A stretch of 35,567 nucleotides of DNA from DATJZH01 sp052146815. Lineage in GTDB: Bacteria; Actinomycetota; Actinomycetes; Streptosporangiales; Streptosporangiaceae. The number at the start of each line of letters is the position of its first letter. The stretch's first letter is position 1. Made by a program: the position numbers and the translations under genes. The stretch covers positions 1-35,567 of the forward strand of contig JBKQMG010000171.1 of assembly GCA_052146815.1 (NCBI GenBank), written 5' to 3'. The notes under the pieces are model-generated. The model had not been told where the DNA came from and did no database searches. It saw nothing but the letters and a program-made list of their open reading frames with translations. Shown here one piece after another: positions 1 to 9,318 of the stretch.

Positions 1-113
1 GTGTTACTCACCCGTTCGCCGCTCGAGTACCCCGAAGGGCCTTTCCGCTCGACTTGCATGTGTTAAGCACGCCGCCAGCGTTCGTCCTGAGCCAGGATCA
101 AACTCTCCATTGA
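1..113 (-). rRNA. rrs: 16S ribosomal RNA, 5' end only
   Basis: The reverse complement contains the universal 16S start region (GAGTTTGATCCTGGCTCAG) followed by the GACGAACGCTGGCGGCGTGC helix and an actinobacterial variable stretch ending in GGTGAGTAACAC. Only about the first 110 bases are present; the rest lies beyond the left edge. The mature 5' end is placed near 113 by counting eight bases upstream of GAGTTTGATC, as in E. coli. The gene points away from tyrS and is driven by the two promoters at 372-400 and 567-595. Identity is certain; the exact mature end is inferred. Confidence 0.97.
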
Positions 114-365
114 ATGTCTATATGCAACCGCAGTCCGTCCCGAAGGCCGTCCGTGCGGATTGCTGACTTAGGAGATGTCCCCGCCGACCGGGCAAGCCCG
201 GGCTTTGGAGACGATCTTGGCAATCCGTCAGGAGCTGCACCGTTACCGGCACAGCCCCGGTTGACGGGGTTGTTGTGCATGTGCACTGGCTTTTAGCACG
301 CTGTTGAGTTCTCAAGGAGCGGACGCTCTCCATCGGAGATCTTGTGGATCTCGTTCCGGGGCAAC
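114..365 (-). promoter_or_regulatory. 16S rRNA leader with boxA-like element
   Basis: Transcribed leader between the proximal rRNA promoter and mature 16S. Read on the minus strand it carries CTTGAGAACTCAACAG (plus positions 301-316), which resembles the conserved element of actinobacterial rRNA leaders and spacers (seen as TTTGAGAACTCAA in mycobacteria) tied to antitermination and RNase III processing. Several short inverted repeats follow, for example around 157-215 and in the A/T-richer stretch just before 16S. No protein is encoded. The element's role is inferred from the family; the processing sites are not resolved. Confidence 0.6.
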
Positions 366-371
366 CCTGCT

Positions 372-400
372 AACTTACCGGATCAACCAGAGGCCGTCAA
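372..400 (-). promoter_or_regulatory. rRNA promoter P2 (proximal)
   Basis: On the minus strand there is TTGACG (plus 395-400), a 17-base spacer and TAAGTT (372-377). This is a good housekeeping sigma-70 type promoter, with an A-rich stretch AAGAAAAACT just upstream of the -35 as in strong rRNA promoters. Predicted start is near 365, giving a leader of about 250 nt. Confidence 0.75.
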
Positions 401-566
401 GTGCCTTAGCAGTTTTTCTTGTGGGTCTTGCTTGTTACTCGATGTGCGTCCAGCATACTCCCACAACAGCAGTGCGATACGAAGATCGCAGTAGCTGGTA
501 GGTGATCCTGCTGGGGGTTCCAGAGCCGTCCGCCTGTCGGCGTCCCGCATCTCCGGCGCGAGATGA

Positions 567-595
567 ACAGTAGGCACCAAAGCGGATGAAGTCAA
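567..595 (-). promoter_or_regulatory. rRNA promoter P1 (distal)
   Basis: On the minus strand TTGACT (plus 590-595) and TACTGT (567-572) are separated by exactly 17 bases. It lies only about 30 bases after the tyrS stop codon, so rRNA transcription begins immediately behind the arg-tyrS unit. I saw no convincing terminator between tyrS and this promoter, so read-through from tyrS is possible. Confidence 0.7.
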
Positions 596-626
596 ATCGG
601 GGCCGGCCGTGCCTCTGGCCTGCGGT

Positions 627-1901
627 TCAGACGCGCGGCACCTCGGCGCCGCCGATTGTTCGCTTGCCGAGCCGCAGCACCAGGAACCGGCCGTGCAGCA
701 GATCAGCAGCTTCCGGCGCCGCGTCGGCCTCGGTGACCTTCGCGTTATTCAGGTAAGCGCCGCCCTCGGCGATCGCCCTGCGGGCCGCCGACTTGCTGCG
801 CACGATCCCGGCGGCCGCCATGAGGTCGGCCACCGGCGGCAGTCCGGCCCCGCGATCTAGTTCCACCCGCGGTACCTCGGCGAGGGCCGCCGCGAGCGTG
901 CTCTCGTCCAGCGCCCCCAGGTCGCTCTGGCCGAACAGCGCCTGGCTGGCTGCCTCCACCATGGCCAGCTGCTCCTCGCCGTGCACCAGGGCCGTCAGGT
1001 CGCGTGCCAGCGCCCGCTGGCCGGCCCGGGCCGCGGGCCGCTCGGCGGTCTCCCGCTCCAGCGCCTCGATCTCCTCCCGGCTCCGGAACGTGAACACCCG
1101 CAGCAGCGAGCCCACCTCGGCGTCGGCCCGGTTGAGCCAGAACTGGTAGAACGCGTACGGGCTCATCAGATCCGGGCTGATCCAGATCGCGCCGCCCTCG
1201 GACTTGCCGTACTTCGTGCCATCCGGCTTCGTGATCAGCGGGGTCGCCAGGGCATGCGCGGTATCACCGGTCACCCGCCTGATCAGGTCGGCGCCGGCGA
1301 CTAGGTTGCCCCACTGGTCGCTGCCGCCGATCTGCAGCACGCAGTCCAGCCGCCGGTGCAGCTCCAGGAAGTCGTTGGCCTGCAGGATCTGGTAGCTGAA
1401 CTCGGTGTAGCTGATGCCGCCCGCCTCGAGCCTGGCCCGCACGGACTCGCGGGACAGCATCTGGCTGAGCGGGAAGTGCTTGCCGATGTCGCGCAGGAAG
1501 TCCAGCACGGACAGCGGTTCGGTCCAGTCCAGGTTGCTGACGACCTGCGCGGCGGTCGGGCCCGAGAAGTCCAGGAACCGGCTGACTTCGGCCTCGATCC
1601 GCTTCACCCAGCTCGCTACCACCTCACGCGGATTCAGGACGCGCTCGGCGGACTTGCCGCTCGGATCGCCGATCAGCCCGGTCGCGCCGCCGACAAGGGC
1701 GATCGGCCGGTGCCCGGCCAGCTGGAACCGCCGCACGGTCAGCAGCTGGACCAGGTTGCCGATGTGCAGGCCCGGCGCTGTCGGGTCGAACCCGCAGTAC
1801 AGCGTGACCGGGCCCGCGTCGAGCGCCCGGCGCAGGGCGTCCAGGTCGGTGGAGACGGCGATCAGTCCCCGCCAGCCCAGCTCGTCGATGATGTCGCTCA
1901 T
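627..1901 (-). CDS. tyrS: Tyrosyl-tRNA synthetase
   Basis: Class I aminoacyl-tRNA synthetase that charges tRNA-Tyr in the cytoplasm. The 424-residue product has the N-terminal Rossmann core with the HIGH-type motif PGLHIGNLV and tyrosine-pocket sequence YCGFDPTAPG, the KMSKS-type loop as KYGKS, and a C-terminal S4 RNA-binding domain (about residues 360-420, including RSKSAARRAIAEGG). Length is normal for bacterial TyrS. The frame is open upstream to 2018, but ATG at 1901 is chosen because homology starts there and its ATG overlaps the mpg stop codon as ATGA, implying translational coupling. It is the last protein gene before the rRNA promoters. I see no T-box upstream. Confidence 0.97.
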   Translation of the reverse strand: MSDIIDELGWRGLIAVSTDLDALRRALDAGPVTLYCGFDPTAPGLHIGNLVQLLTVRRFQLAGHRPIALVGGATGLIGDPSGKSAERVLNPREVVASWVKRIEAEVSRFLDFSGPTAAQVVSNLDWTEPLSVLDFLRDIGKHFPLSQMLSRESVRARLEAGGISYTEFSYQILQANDFLELHRRLDCVLQIGGSDQWGNLVAGADLIRRVTGDTAHALATPLITKPDGTKYGKSEGGAIWISPDLMSPYAFYQFWLNRADAEVGSLLRVFTFRSREEIEALERETAERPAARAGQRALARDLTALVHGEEQLAMVEAASQALFGQSDLGALDESTLAAALAEVPRVELDRGAGLPPVADLMAAAGIVRSKSAARRAIAEGGAYLNNAKVTEADAAPEAADLLHGRFLVLRLGKRTIGGAEVPRV

Positions 1902-2683
1902 CGGGGCATCGTCCCACCGCCCCTGGCCTGGCGCGAAACCGGTTTCGCCCGGGCGCGCCGGGCGGGATAAGACCGGTACGCCGAAACGGAGGGCTCCCCC
2001 GCCAGCCAGAACCGCCACGCCACCTCGGCGGCCCGGCTGACCCCGACCCTGGGGCCGGTCGCGATCACGGCCGCGGTGCCGCCCTCGGCGTCCGCGGCGG
2101 TCTGAGCGCCCGCAGCGGCCATCTCACTCCCCGCAGCGCCCGCCTCAGTGCTCGAAACCGAGCCCGCCAGTATCCGCAGGGGCGACGACGGCACGCAGAT
2201 GTCCGTACCGTCCATCGAGCGCTCAATCCCGAGCGCCTGGCAGAAGCTGCCGGGCCCGCGGGCCAGCTCGCGCGCGGCCGGGACCGGCCGGGGCGCGCCG
2301 CCGGGGCGCCGCGGCGCGGTCCGCCGGGCCGTGGCCAGCGCCGCGCCCTCGATCACCCGCCCGGCGCGCAGCAGCACGGCCGAGGCGTCGCCCTCGGGCT
2401 GGCAGACCAGATTCACGCAGAAGTGCATGCCGTAGGTGAAGTACACGTACGCGTGACCGGGCGGCCCGAACATGACCGCGTTGCGGGCCGTCTGCCCGCG
2501 GTAGGCGTGCGAGGCGGGATCGGCCTGCCCGGCGTAGGCCTCGGTCTCCACGATGACCGCGGCCACCGGCCCCTCGGCGCTGTCGTGCACGAGCACCCGG
2601 CCCAGCAGATCGGGTGCCACCTCCACGGCGGGGCGGCCGAAGAACTCTCGCGGCAGCGGCGCGGCAGCGCGCGCAGCCGGCAT
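1898..2683 (-). CDS. mpg: 3-methyladenine DNA glycosylase (AAG/MPG family)
   Basis: Base-excision repair enzyme that removes alkylated purines such as 3-methyladenine. Family marks are REFFGRPAVEVAPDLLGRVL near the N-terminus, the VETEAY segment carrying the catalytic glutamate, DPASHAYRGQTARN, and YVYFTYGMHFCVN, which helps form the DNA-intercalating face. The C-terminal third carries an Ala/Gly/Glu/Ser-rich stretch of roughly 25 residues (plus about 2085-2165) before GPRVGVSRAAEVAWRFW, not expected in the family. Start: ATG at 2683 lies one base after the argH TGA; ATG at 2716 in the same frame would overlap argH by 32 bases. Neither has a strong ribosome site, so the start is uncertain. 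It sits between argH and tyrS in one unit. Confidence 0.93.
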   Translation of the reverse strand: MPAARAAAPLPREFFGRPAVEVAPDLLGRVLVHDSAEGPVAAVIVETEAYAGQADPASHAYRGQTARNAVMFGPPGHAYVYFTYGMHFCVNLVCQPEGDASAVLLRAGRVIEGAALATARRTAPRRPGGAPRPVPAARELARGPGSFCQALGIERSMDGTDICVPSSPLRILAGSVSSTEAGAAGSEMAAAGAQTAADAEGGTAAVIATGPRVGVSRAAEVAWRFWLAGEPSVSAYRSYPARRARAKPVSRQARGGGTMPR

Positions 2684-2684
2684 C

Positions 2685-4109
2685 TCAGCGGGCGGCGGCC
2701 CAGGCGCCGTGCTCATCCACCACGAGCCGCAGCCTGGCCAGCTGCTCGGCCACCCGCACCGGAGCCGTCCCGCCGCGCCCGTCCCTGGCCGCCAGCGCCC
2801 CGGCCACCGTGAGGACCTCGCGGACGTCAGCGGTCAGCTGCGGCGAGATCTTGAGCAGGTCCGCGTCGCTCACGTCGCCGAGCTCGCATTCGTGCACCTG
2901 GCACCAGACGACCAGGTGGCCGACCACCTCATGCGCCTCGCGGAACGGGACCCCGCGCCGTACCAGGTGCTCGGCCAGGTCGGTGGCCAGGGAGAAGCCC
3001 GCCGCCGCGCTGGCGGCCAGCCGCTCGGTGTGAAAGCGCAGCGTGCTGATCAGCCCGGACATGGCGGGCAGCACGAGCAGCAGCGTATCCACCGCGTCGA
3101 AGACCGGCTCCTTGTCTTCCTGCAGGTCGCGGTTGTAGGTGAGCGGCAGTCCCTTCAGCGTGGTGAGCAGGCCGGCGAGACCGCCGATCAGCCGGCCCGC
3201 CTTGCCGCGGGCCAGCTCGGCGACGTCGGGGTTCTTCTTCTGCGGCATGATCGACGAGCCGGTGGCGTAGGCGTCGTCGATCTCGGCCCAGCCGAACTCG
3301 TGGGAGGACCAGAGCACGACCTCCTCGCCCAGCCGGGACAGGTGCACCCCGATCAGCGCGGCGGCAAAGCAGAACTCGGCGGCGAAATCCCGGTCGCTGA
3401 CCGCGTCCATCGAGTTGTCCGCCGCCGAGTCGAAGCCGAGCTCGGCCGCGACCGCGTCGGGGTCGACCGGGAGGGAGGACCCGGCGAGGGCCCCGGAGCC
3501 GAGCGGGCAGATCGCCGCCCGGCGGTCCCAGTCACGCAGCCGGGCCGCGTCCCTGGCCAGCGGCTGCGCGTGCGCCAGCAGCTGATGAGCCAGCAGTACC
3601 GGCTGGGCATGCTGCAGGTGGGTCAGGCCGGGCACCGGGGTGTCGAGGTGCCGCTCGGCCTGGGCCATCAGCGCCGTTTCCAGCTCGGCCAGCCGCGCGG
3701 TGATCAGCCGTACCTGATCGCGCAGGTAGAGGCGCAGGTCGGTGGCGATCTGATCGTTGCGGCTGCGGCCCGCGCGCAGCTTGCCGCCGAGCGACCCCAC
3801 GCGCTCGAGCAGGCCGCGTTCGAGGGCGGTGTGCACGTCCTCGTCGTCGGCGCCGGGCCGGAAGGTGCCGTCGCGGCAGGACCGGCTCAGGTCGTCGATG
3901 GCCGCCAGCAGGCGCGCGAGCTCGCTGTCGTCGAGCAGCCCGGCCCGGTGCAGCACGCGCGCATGCGCTCGCGATGCCAGCAGGTCATAAGGCGCGAGCC
4001 GCCAGTCGAACTGGACGCTGACCGACAGCCGGGCCAGCGCCTCGGCGGGCCCGGACTCGAACCGGCCGCCCCACAGCCGAAGCGGCTGCTGACGCTCATC
4101 GTCTCCCAC
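2685..4109 (-). CDS. argH: Argininosuccinate lyase
   Basis: Last step of arginine synthesis: splits argininosuccinate into arginine and fumarate. The 474-residue protein belongs to the fumarase/aspartase superfamily and shows the signature GSSIMPQKKNPD (mobile loop with catalytic serine), the LRAGRSRNDQ substrate segment and THLQHAQP with the catalytic histidine. Length is normal. The start is GTG at 4109, preceded by AGGGG six bases upstream. The gene lies 32 bases after argG and is followed at once by mpg. Confidence 0.97.
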   Translation of the reverse strand: MGDDERQQPLRLWGGRFESGPAEALARLSVSVQFDWRLAPYDLLASRAHARVLHRAGLLDDSELARLLAAIDDLSRSCRDGTFRPGADDEDVHTALERGLLERVGSLGGKLRAGRSRNDQIATDLRLYLRDQVRLITARLAELETALMAQAERHLDTPVPGLTHLQHAQPVLLAHQLLAHAQPLARDAARLRDWDRRAAICPLGSGALAGSSLPVDPDAVAAELGFDSAADNSMDAVSDRDFAAEFCFAAALIGVHLSRLGEEVVLWSSHEFGWAEIDDAYATGSSIMPQKKNPDVAELARGKAGRLIGGLAGLLTTLKGLPLTYNRDLQEDKEPVFDAVDTLLLVLPAMSGLISTLRFHTERLAASAAAGFSLATDLAEHLVRRGVPFREAHEVVGHLVVWCQVHECELGDVSDADLLKISPQLTADVREVLTVAGALAARDGRGGTAPVRVAEQLARLRLVVDEHGAWAAAR

Positions 4110-4141
4110 GCCATTCCCCTCGCTCGGTCGATCGCAGATGC

Positions 4142-5344
4142 CTAGCTTGCCACCCGGCGGTCCCGGTCGGCCGCGATCTTGCTGGGCAGCCCGAAAAGCT
4201 CGACGAAGCCCTTGGCCAGGCCCTGGTCGAATTCGTCGCCGGTGTCATAGGTCGCCAGGTTGTAGTCATACAGCGCGGCCGGGCTCCGGCGGCCCGTGAC
4301 CACCGCGCGGCCGCCGCGCAGCACGACCCGGACGTCCCCGCTCACCTGCCGGGACGCCTCGGCCATGAACGCCTCGAGCGAGCGCCGCAGCGGCGAGAAC
4401 CACAGCCCGTCGTAGACCAGCTCCGTCCAGCGCTGCTCCGCCAATCGCTTGAACCGCGCCAGATCGCGCTCCATGCAGACGTTCTCCAGTGCCTGGTGCG
4501 CGGTGATCAGCGTGATCGCGCCGGGTGCCTCGTAGATCTCGCGGCTCTTGATACCGACAAGACGATCCTCGACCAGGTCGATCCGGCCGATCCCGTGCTC
4601 CCCGGCCAGCACGTTCAGCTCGGTGATGATCTGCAAGGGGGTCAGCGGGCGGCCGTCCAGCGCGACGGGCAGCCCGCCCGCGAAGCTGATCGTCACCTCG
4701 TCCGGCTCGCGGGGCGCGGCGGGATCGCTGGTGTAGCCGTAGACGTCGTCGTGCGGCGCCTCCCAGATGTCCTCCAGGTGCCCGGTCTCGCAGCTGCGGC
4801 CCCACAAGTTCTGGTCGATCGAGTACGGCGACCGCGAGGTGACGCTGATCGGCAGGCCCTTCTCGGCCGCGAAGGCGATCGCCTTGTCCCTGGTCATGCC
4901 GGAATCGCGGACCGGCGCGATCACGGTGATGTCAGGGGCGAGGCTAGCCATGCCCACCTCGAAGCGGACCTGGTCGTTGCCCTTCCCGGTGCAGCCGTGC
5001 GCCACCATGCCCGCGCCGGTCTCGGCGGCGACGCGGGCCAGATGGCCTGCGATCAGCGGCCGGGACAGCGCCGAGACGAGCGGGTAGCGGTCCATGTACA
5101 GCCCGTTCGCCCGCAGCGCCGGCATGCAGTAGTCGGCGGCGAACTCCGCCCGGGCGTCGGCGACCGCCGCGTCCGCGGCGCCGCACGCCAGCGCGCGGGC
5201 GCGAATGGTCTCCATGTCCTCGCCGCCCTGGCCGACGTCCACGGCCAGCGCGATCACCTCAGCGCCGGTGCGCTCGGCGATCCAGCCGATCGCGACGGAT
5301 GTGTCAAGGCCGCCAGAGTAGGCGAGCACTACTTTCTCGGTCAC
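4142..5344 (-). CDS. argG: Argininosuccinate synthase
   Basis: Joins citrulline and aspartate with ATP to give argininosuccinate. The 400-residue product starts with the PP-loop AYSGGLDTSVAIGW and keeps HGCTGKGNDQVRFE, SPYSIDQNLWGRSCE and the DVYGYTSDP region of class I ArgG enzymes. The GTG start at 5344 overlaps the argR stop as GTGA, a four-base coupling junction. The C-terminal helix of about 30 residues, used for tetramer contacts in the family, is present. No anomaly seen. Confidence 0.97.
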   Translation of the reverse strand: MTEKVVLAYSGGLDTSVAIGWIAERTGAEVIALAVDVGQGGEDMETIRARALACGAADAAVADARAEFAADYCMPALRANGLYMDRYPLVSALSRPLIAGHLARVAAETGAGMVAHGCTGKGNDQVRFEVGMASLAPDITVIAPVRDSGMTRDKAIAFAAEKGLPISVTSRSPYSIDQNLWGRSCETGHLEDIWEAPHDDVYGYTSDPAAPREPDEVTISFAGGLPVALDGRPLTPLQIITELNVLAGEHGIGRIDLVEDRLVGIKSREIYEAPGAITLITAHQALENVCMERDLARFKRLAEQRWTELVYDGLWFSPLRRSLEAFMAEASRQVSGDVRVVLRGGRAVVTGRRSPAALYDYNLATYDTGDEFDQGLAKGFVELFGLPSKIAADRDRRVAS

Positions 5345-6024
5345 CGGATTCCCTCCTCAGGGGGCCGTGCGGTCGGCAGGGCTTGCCTGGGGCTCAGTGC
5401 CTGCTCAGGTGCAGTGTCTGCTTGCGGGGCGGTGCCTGCTTGCGGCGGTAACTGCTGGGGTAGTGCCTGCCTGCCGGGCAGTGCCGTGCCGGGCTTCATG
5501 GCGGGCTCGGCCGCGTGCCCGCGCCGCTCCGCGATCAGCAGCAGATCCCTGGCCAGCCGTGCCCCGCCCGCAGGGTCCCGGGCGATGACGAGCACGGTGT
5601 CGTCGCCGCCGACAGTGCCGAGCACCGACGGCAGGCCCGCCTGGTCGAGTACCGAGGCCAGCAGCTGAGCGGCGCCCGCGGGGGTGCGCAGGACCACCAG
5701 GTTGACGCTCGCCTCGGCGCTGACCAGCAGCTCGCTGACGATCCGGGCCAGGCGCGCCGACGGCTCGGCGCCCAGGCCCGCGGTGCCCGGCTCCCCCGGC
5801 AGCGCGTAGACGAGCGCCCCCGCGGCGCCGCGCAGCCGCACCGCGCCCAGTTCTTCGAGGTCACGCGAGAGCGTGGCCTGGGTGACGCGGATGCCGCGCT
5901 GGCCGAGCCGGTCGGCAAGCTCTTCCTGGGATCGCACCGGCGCGCTGCCCTCGGTCAGGATCGCGGTGATCTGGGCCTGCCGCGCGGCCTTGGTCACCGG
6001 GCCGGCCGCGATCCGGCCGTTCAT
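5341..6024 (-). CDS. argR: Arginine repressor ArgR with long C-terminal tail
   Basis: Hexameric arginine-sensing repressor of arginine synthesis. The N-terminal winged helix (about residues 12-75) contains the family hallmark VTQATLSRDLEELGAVR. The C-terminal arginine-binding/oligomer domain ends in LGTVGGDDTVLVIARD with the conserved GGDD that contacts arginine. ArgR is usually about 150-175 residues; this one is about 227 because of a roughly 55-residue Pro/Ala/Gln-rich tail with a six-residue rhythm (PPQAGT, APQADT, APEQAL, SPRQAL). ATG at 6024 overlaps the argF stop as ATGA; a GTG three codons upstream (6033) is the alternative. Its expected target is the operator pair at 11701-11738. Confidence 0.95.
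   Translation of the reverse strand: MNGRIAAGPVTKAARQAQITAILTEGSAPVRSQEELADRLGQRGIRVTQATLSRDLEELGAVRLRGAAGALVYALPGEPGTAGLGAEPSARLARIVSELLVSAEASVNLVVLRTPAGAAQLLASVLDQAGLPSVLGTVGGDDTVLVIARDPAGGARLARDLLLIAERRGHAAEPAMKPGTALPGRQALPQQLPPQAGTAPQADTAPEQALSPRQALPTARPPEEGIR
5380..5475. repeat. Degenerate repeat encoding the ArgR tail
   Basis: The DNA encoding the ArgR tail carries imperfect repeats based on GTGCCTGCT (5397, 5414 as GTGTCTGCT, and 5432), spaced 17-18 bases, then further relatives such as GTGCCTGCC. In protein this gives a proline/alanine/glutamine hexad pattern. Copies differ at several positions. No function can be read from it. Confidence 0.6.
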
Positions 6025-6994
6025 CGCCGCCACCCCAGCAGCCAGGAGAGCAGCGCCTTCTGCGCGTGCAGCCGGTTCTCAGCCTCGTCCCACGCCAGGC
6101 TGGCGGGGCCGTCCAGCACGGCGGCACTGATCTCGGCACCGCGGTGCGCCGGGAGGCAGTGCAGGACCCGGCAGCCGGGCGCGGCCAGGGCGAGTTTCTC
6201 CTCGTCCAGGCGGAACGGGGTCATGAGGGCGGACCGCGCGCCTTCCTCGCCTTCCTGCCCCATGGACGTCCAGACGTCGGTGGCCAGCACGTCGGCGCCC
6301 TTGCAGCCATCGGCCGGATCCCCGACGACGGCCACCGATCCGCCAGTGCGGCCAGCGATGGCCGCAGCCACCGCGACGATCTCCCGGTCCGGCCAGAACG
6401 GCTCCGGCGCGGCGATCGTCACATGCAGCCCGGCGGTCGCCCCGCCGAGCAGGTACGAGCGCGCCATGTTCCCGGACCCGTCACCGAGGAAGGTGAGGCG
6501 GCGGCCCGCCAGGCCGCCGCAGGCCTCGCTGATCGTCAGCAGATCGGCCAGCACCTGGCAGGGATGGAACTGATCGGTCAGGCCGTTGACCACCGGCGCC
6601 CGGCTGGCCGACGCGAGCGCCTCGAGCCGGTCCTGGCCGAAGGTCCGCCACACGATCGCCGACACCTGCCTGCCGAGGACGCGGGCGACGTCCTCGATGC
6701 TCTCGCCGCGGCCCAGGTGCGTCGCCTGGCCGTCGATGACCAGGACGTGCCCGCCCAGTTCGGCAACACCGACGGAGAACGACACCCGGGTGCGCAGGGA
6801 GGGCTTGTCGAAGATCACCGCGACGCTGCGCGGGCCCGCCAGCGGCTGCCGGCCGAACCGGTCGGCTTTCATCGCCGCCGCCAGCACTAGCACCTCCGCC
6901 TGCTCCGCGGGCGACAGGTCATCGTCGCGGAGGAAATGCCGGACGGAGCCCGCGGCCGGCGGGGCGGGCGGGGCAGGGTCCTGCTGACCGGCCA

Positions 6995-6995
<1 letters not shown>
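6021..6995 (-). CDS. argF: Ornithine carbamoyltransferase
   Basis: Transfers the carbamoyl group from carbamoyl phosphate to ornithine, making citrulline. The 324-residue product has the carbamoyl-phosphate loop PSLRTR, the FHPCQVLADLLT motif, LGDGSGNMARS in the second domain, DVWTSMGQE, and the anabolic OTC signature HCLPAHRG that binds ornithine. ATG at 6995 shares its A with the argD stop (TGATG), so the two are coupled; the in-frame extension to 7202 lies inside argD and is not coding. The first 15 residues are Ala/Pro-rich and precede the conserved RHFLRDDDLS. Confidence 0.97.
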
Positions 6996-8196
<1,201 letters not shown>

Positions 8197-8200
<4 letters not shown>

Positions 8201-9318
8201 GCGATCCTCCGGCCGTTCCGGCCCGGACCGGCGTCCAGGCCTGCGCTGGCAGTGGCATCGTCGGGCACGACCATGGTGCCGATGCCCGAGTCGGTGAAAA
8301 TCTCCAGCAGGACGGCGTGCGACAGCCGTCCGTCGAGCACGTGCGCCTGCGGCACCCCGCCGCTGACCGCGGTCAGGCAGGCCCGCATCTTGGGGATCAT
8401 GCCCCCGGTCAGCCCCGGCAGCATGGCCGCGAGCTCGCTGGCGGTGAGCTGGCTGATGACCTCGGCCGCCGGCGCAGCCGGGCCCGCGGCGCCTGTTTCT
8501 GCATCGTCTGCCTGCGCACTGCCTGGCTCTGCACTGCCCGGTTCCGCACTGTTCGCCAGCGCACCGCCTGATTCCGCGCTGGCCGGCTCCGCAGTGGCCC
8601 GCTCCCCCGGCCAGTTCGCGTAGAGGCCGGCCACATCAGTGAGGACCACTAGTTTGGCGGCGTCCAGCGCGACGGCCAGCGCGGCGGCGGCCGTGTCAGC
8701 GTTGACGTTGAAGATCTCGCCCCCCGCACCGCGCGCGACGCTGGAGATGACCGGGATGCGGCCGTCGGCCAGCAGGGCGGCGACGGCGCCCGGGTTGACG
8801 GACTCGATCTGCCCGACCTGGCCCAGGTCGACCTGCTCGCCGTCGACGGTGGCCTGAGCCCGGCTCGCCGTCAGCAGGTGCGCGTCCTCGCCGGACATGC
8901 CGACCGCGAAAGGGCCGTGCTGATTGATCAGCCCGGCGACCTCCCGGTTGACCTGGCCGGTGAGCACCATCCGGACTACGTCCATGGCCTCGGGGGTCGT
9001 GACCCGCAGCCCGGCACGGAAGGTGACGGGCATTCCCAGCTTGTCCAGGTGCGCGCTGATCTGCGGTCCGCCGCCATGCACGATCACCGGGCGCAGTCCC
9101 GCATACCGCAGGAAGACCACGTCCTCGGCGAAGGCGACCCGCAGGGCCTCGTCCGTCATGGCGTTGCCGCCGAGCTTGATCACGACGATCCGGCCGTGGA
9201 ACCGCTCCAGCCAGGGCAGCGCCTCGATCAGCGTGGCAGCCTTGGCCAGGGCGCCGGCCCGCAGGCGGGCGAGCTCAGCGGCGGCCAGCTGGCGGGCCCC
9301 GGTCTGGGCAGCCGTCAT
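8197..9318 (-). CDS. argB: Acetylglutamate kinase with a low-complexity insertion
   Basis: Phosphorylates N-acetylglutamate, the usual arginine-inhibited step. The amino-acid-kinase fold is clear: IVVIKLGGNAM, PVIVHGGGPQI, the acetylglutamate-site VNREVAGLIN, IFNVNADTAAAALA, and LPGLTGGMIPKM near the C-terminus. At 373 residues it is about 70 longer than typical. Most of the extra length is an insertion of about 45 residues (roughly 238-283) between GLYANWP and VISQLTASEL, built on pentads such as EPGSA; the rest is a C-terminal tail. The insertion falls between conserved segments of the nucleotide-binding half, so it is expected to loop out. ATG overlaps the argJ stop (ATGA); no good ribosome site precedes it, suggesting dependence on argJ translation. 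Confidence 0.96.
8501..8605. repeat. 15-bp tandem repeat inside argB
   Basis: Seven imperfect copies in strict 15-base register: GCATC at 8501, GCACT at 8516, 8531 and 8546, GCACC at 8561, GCGCT at 8576, GCAGT at 8591. Because the period is a multiple of three, the reading frame is kept and each copy adds five residues (EPGSA-type). This looks like slippage expansion within a surface loop. Confidence 0.85.

Noticed and set aside
2553..4145. Long plus-strand reading frame opposite argH
   Set aside because: Composition is Arg/Gly/Gln-rich with no family motif, and argH on the other strand is fully conserved. High-GC coding regions commonly produce such antisense frames.
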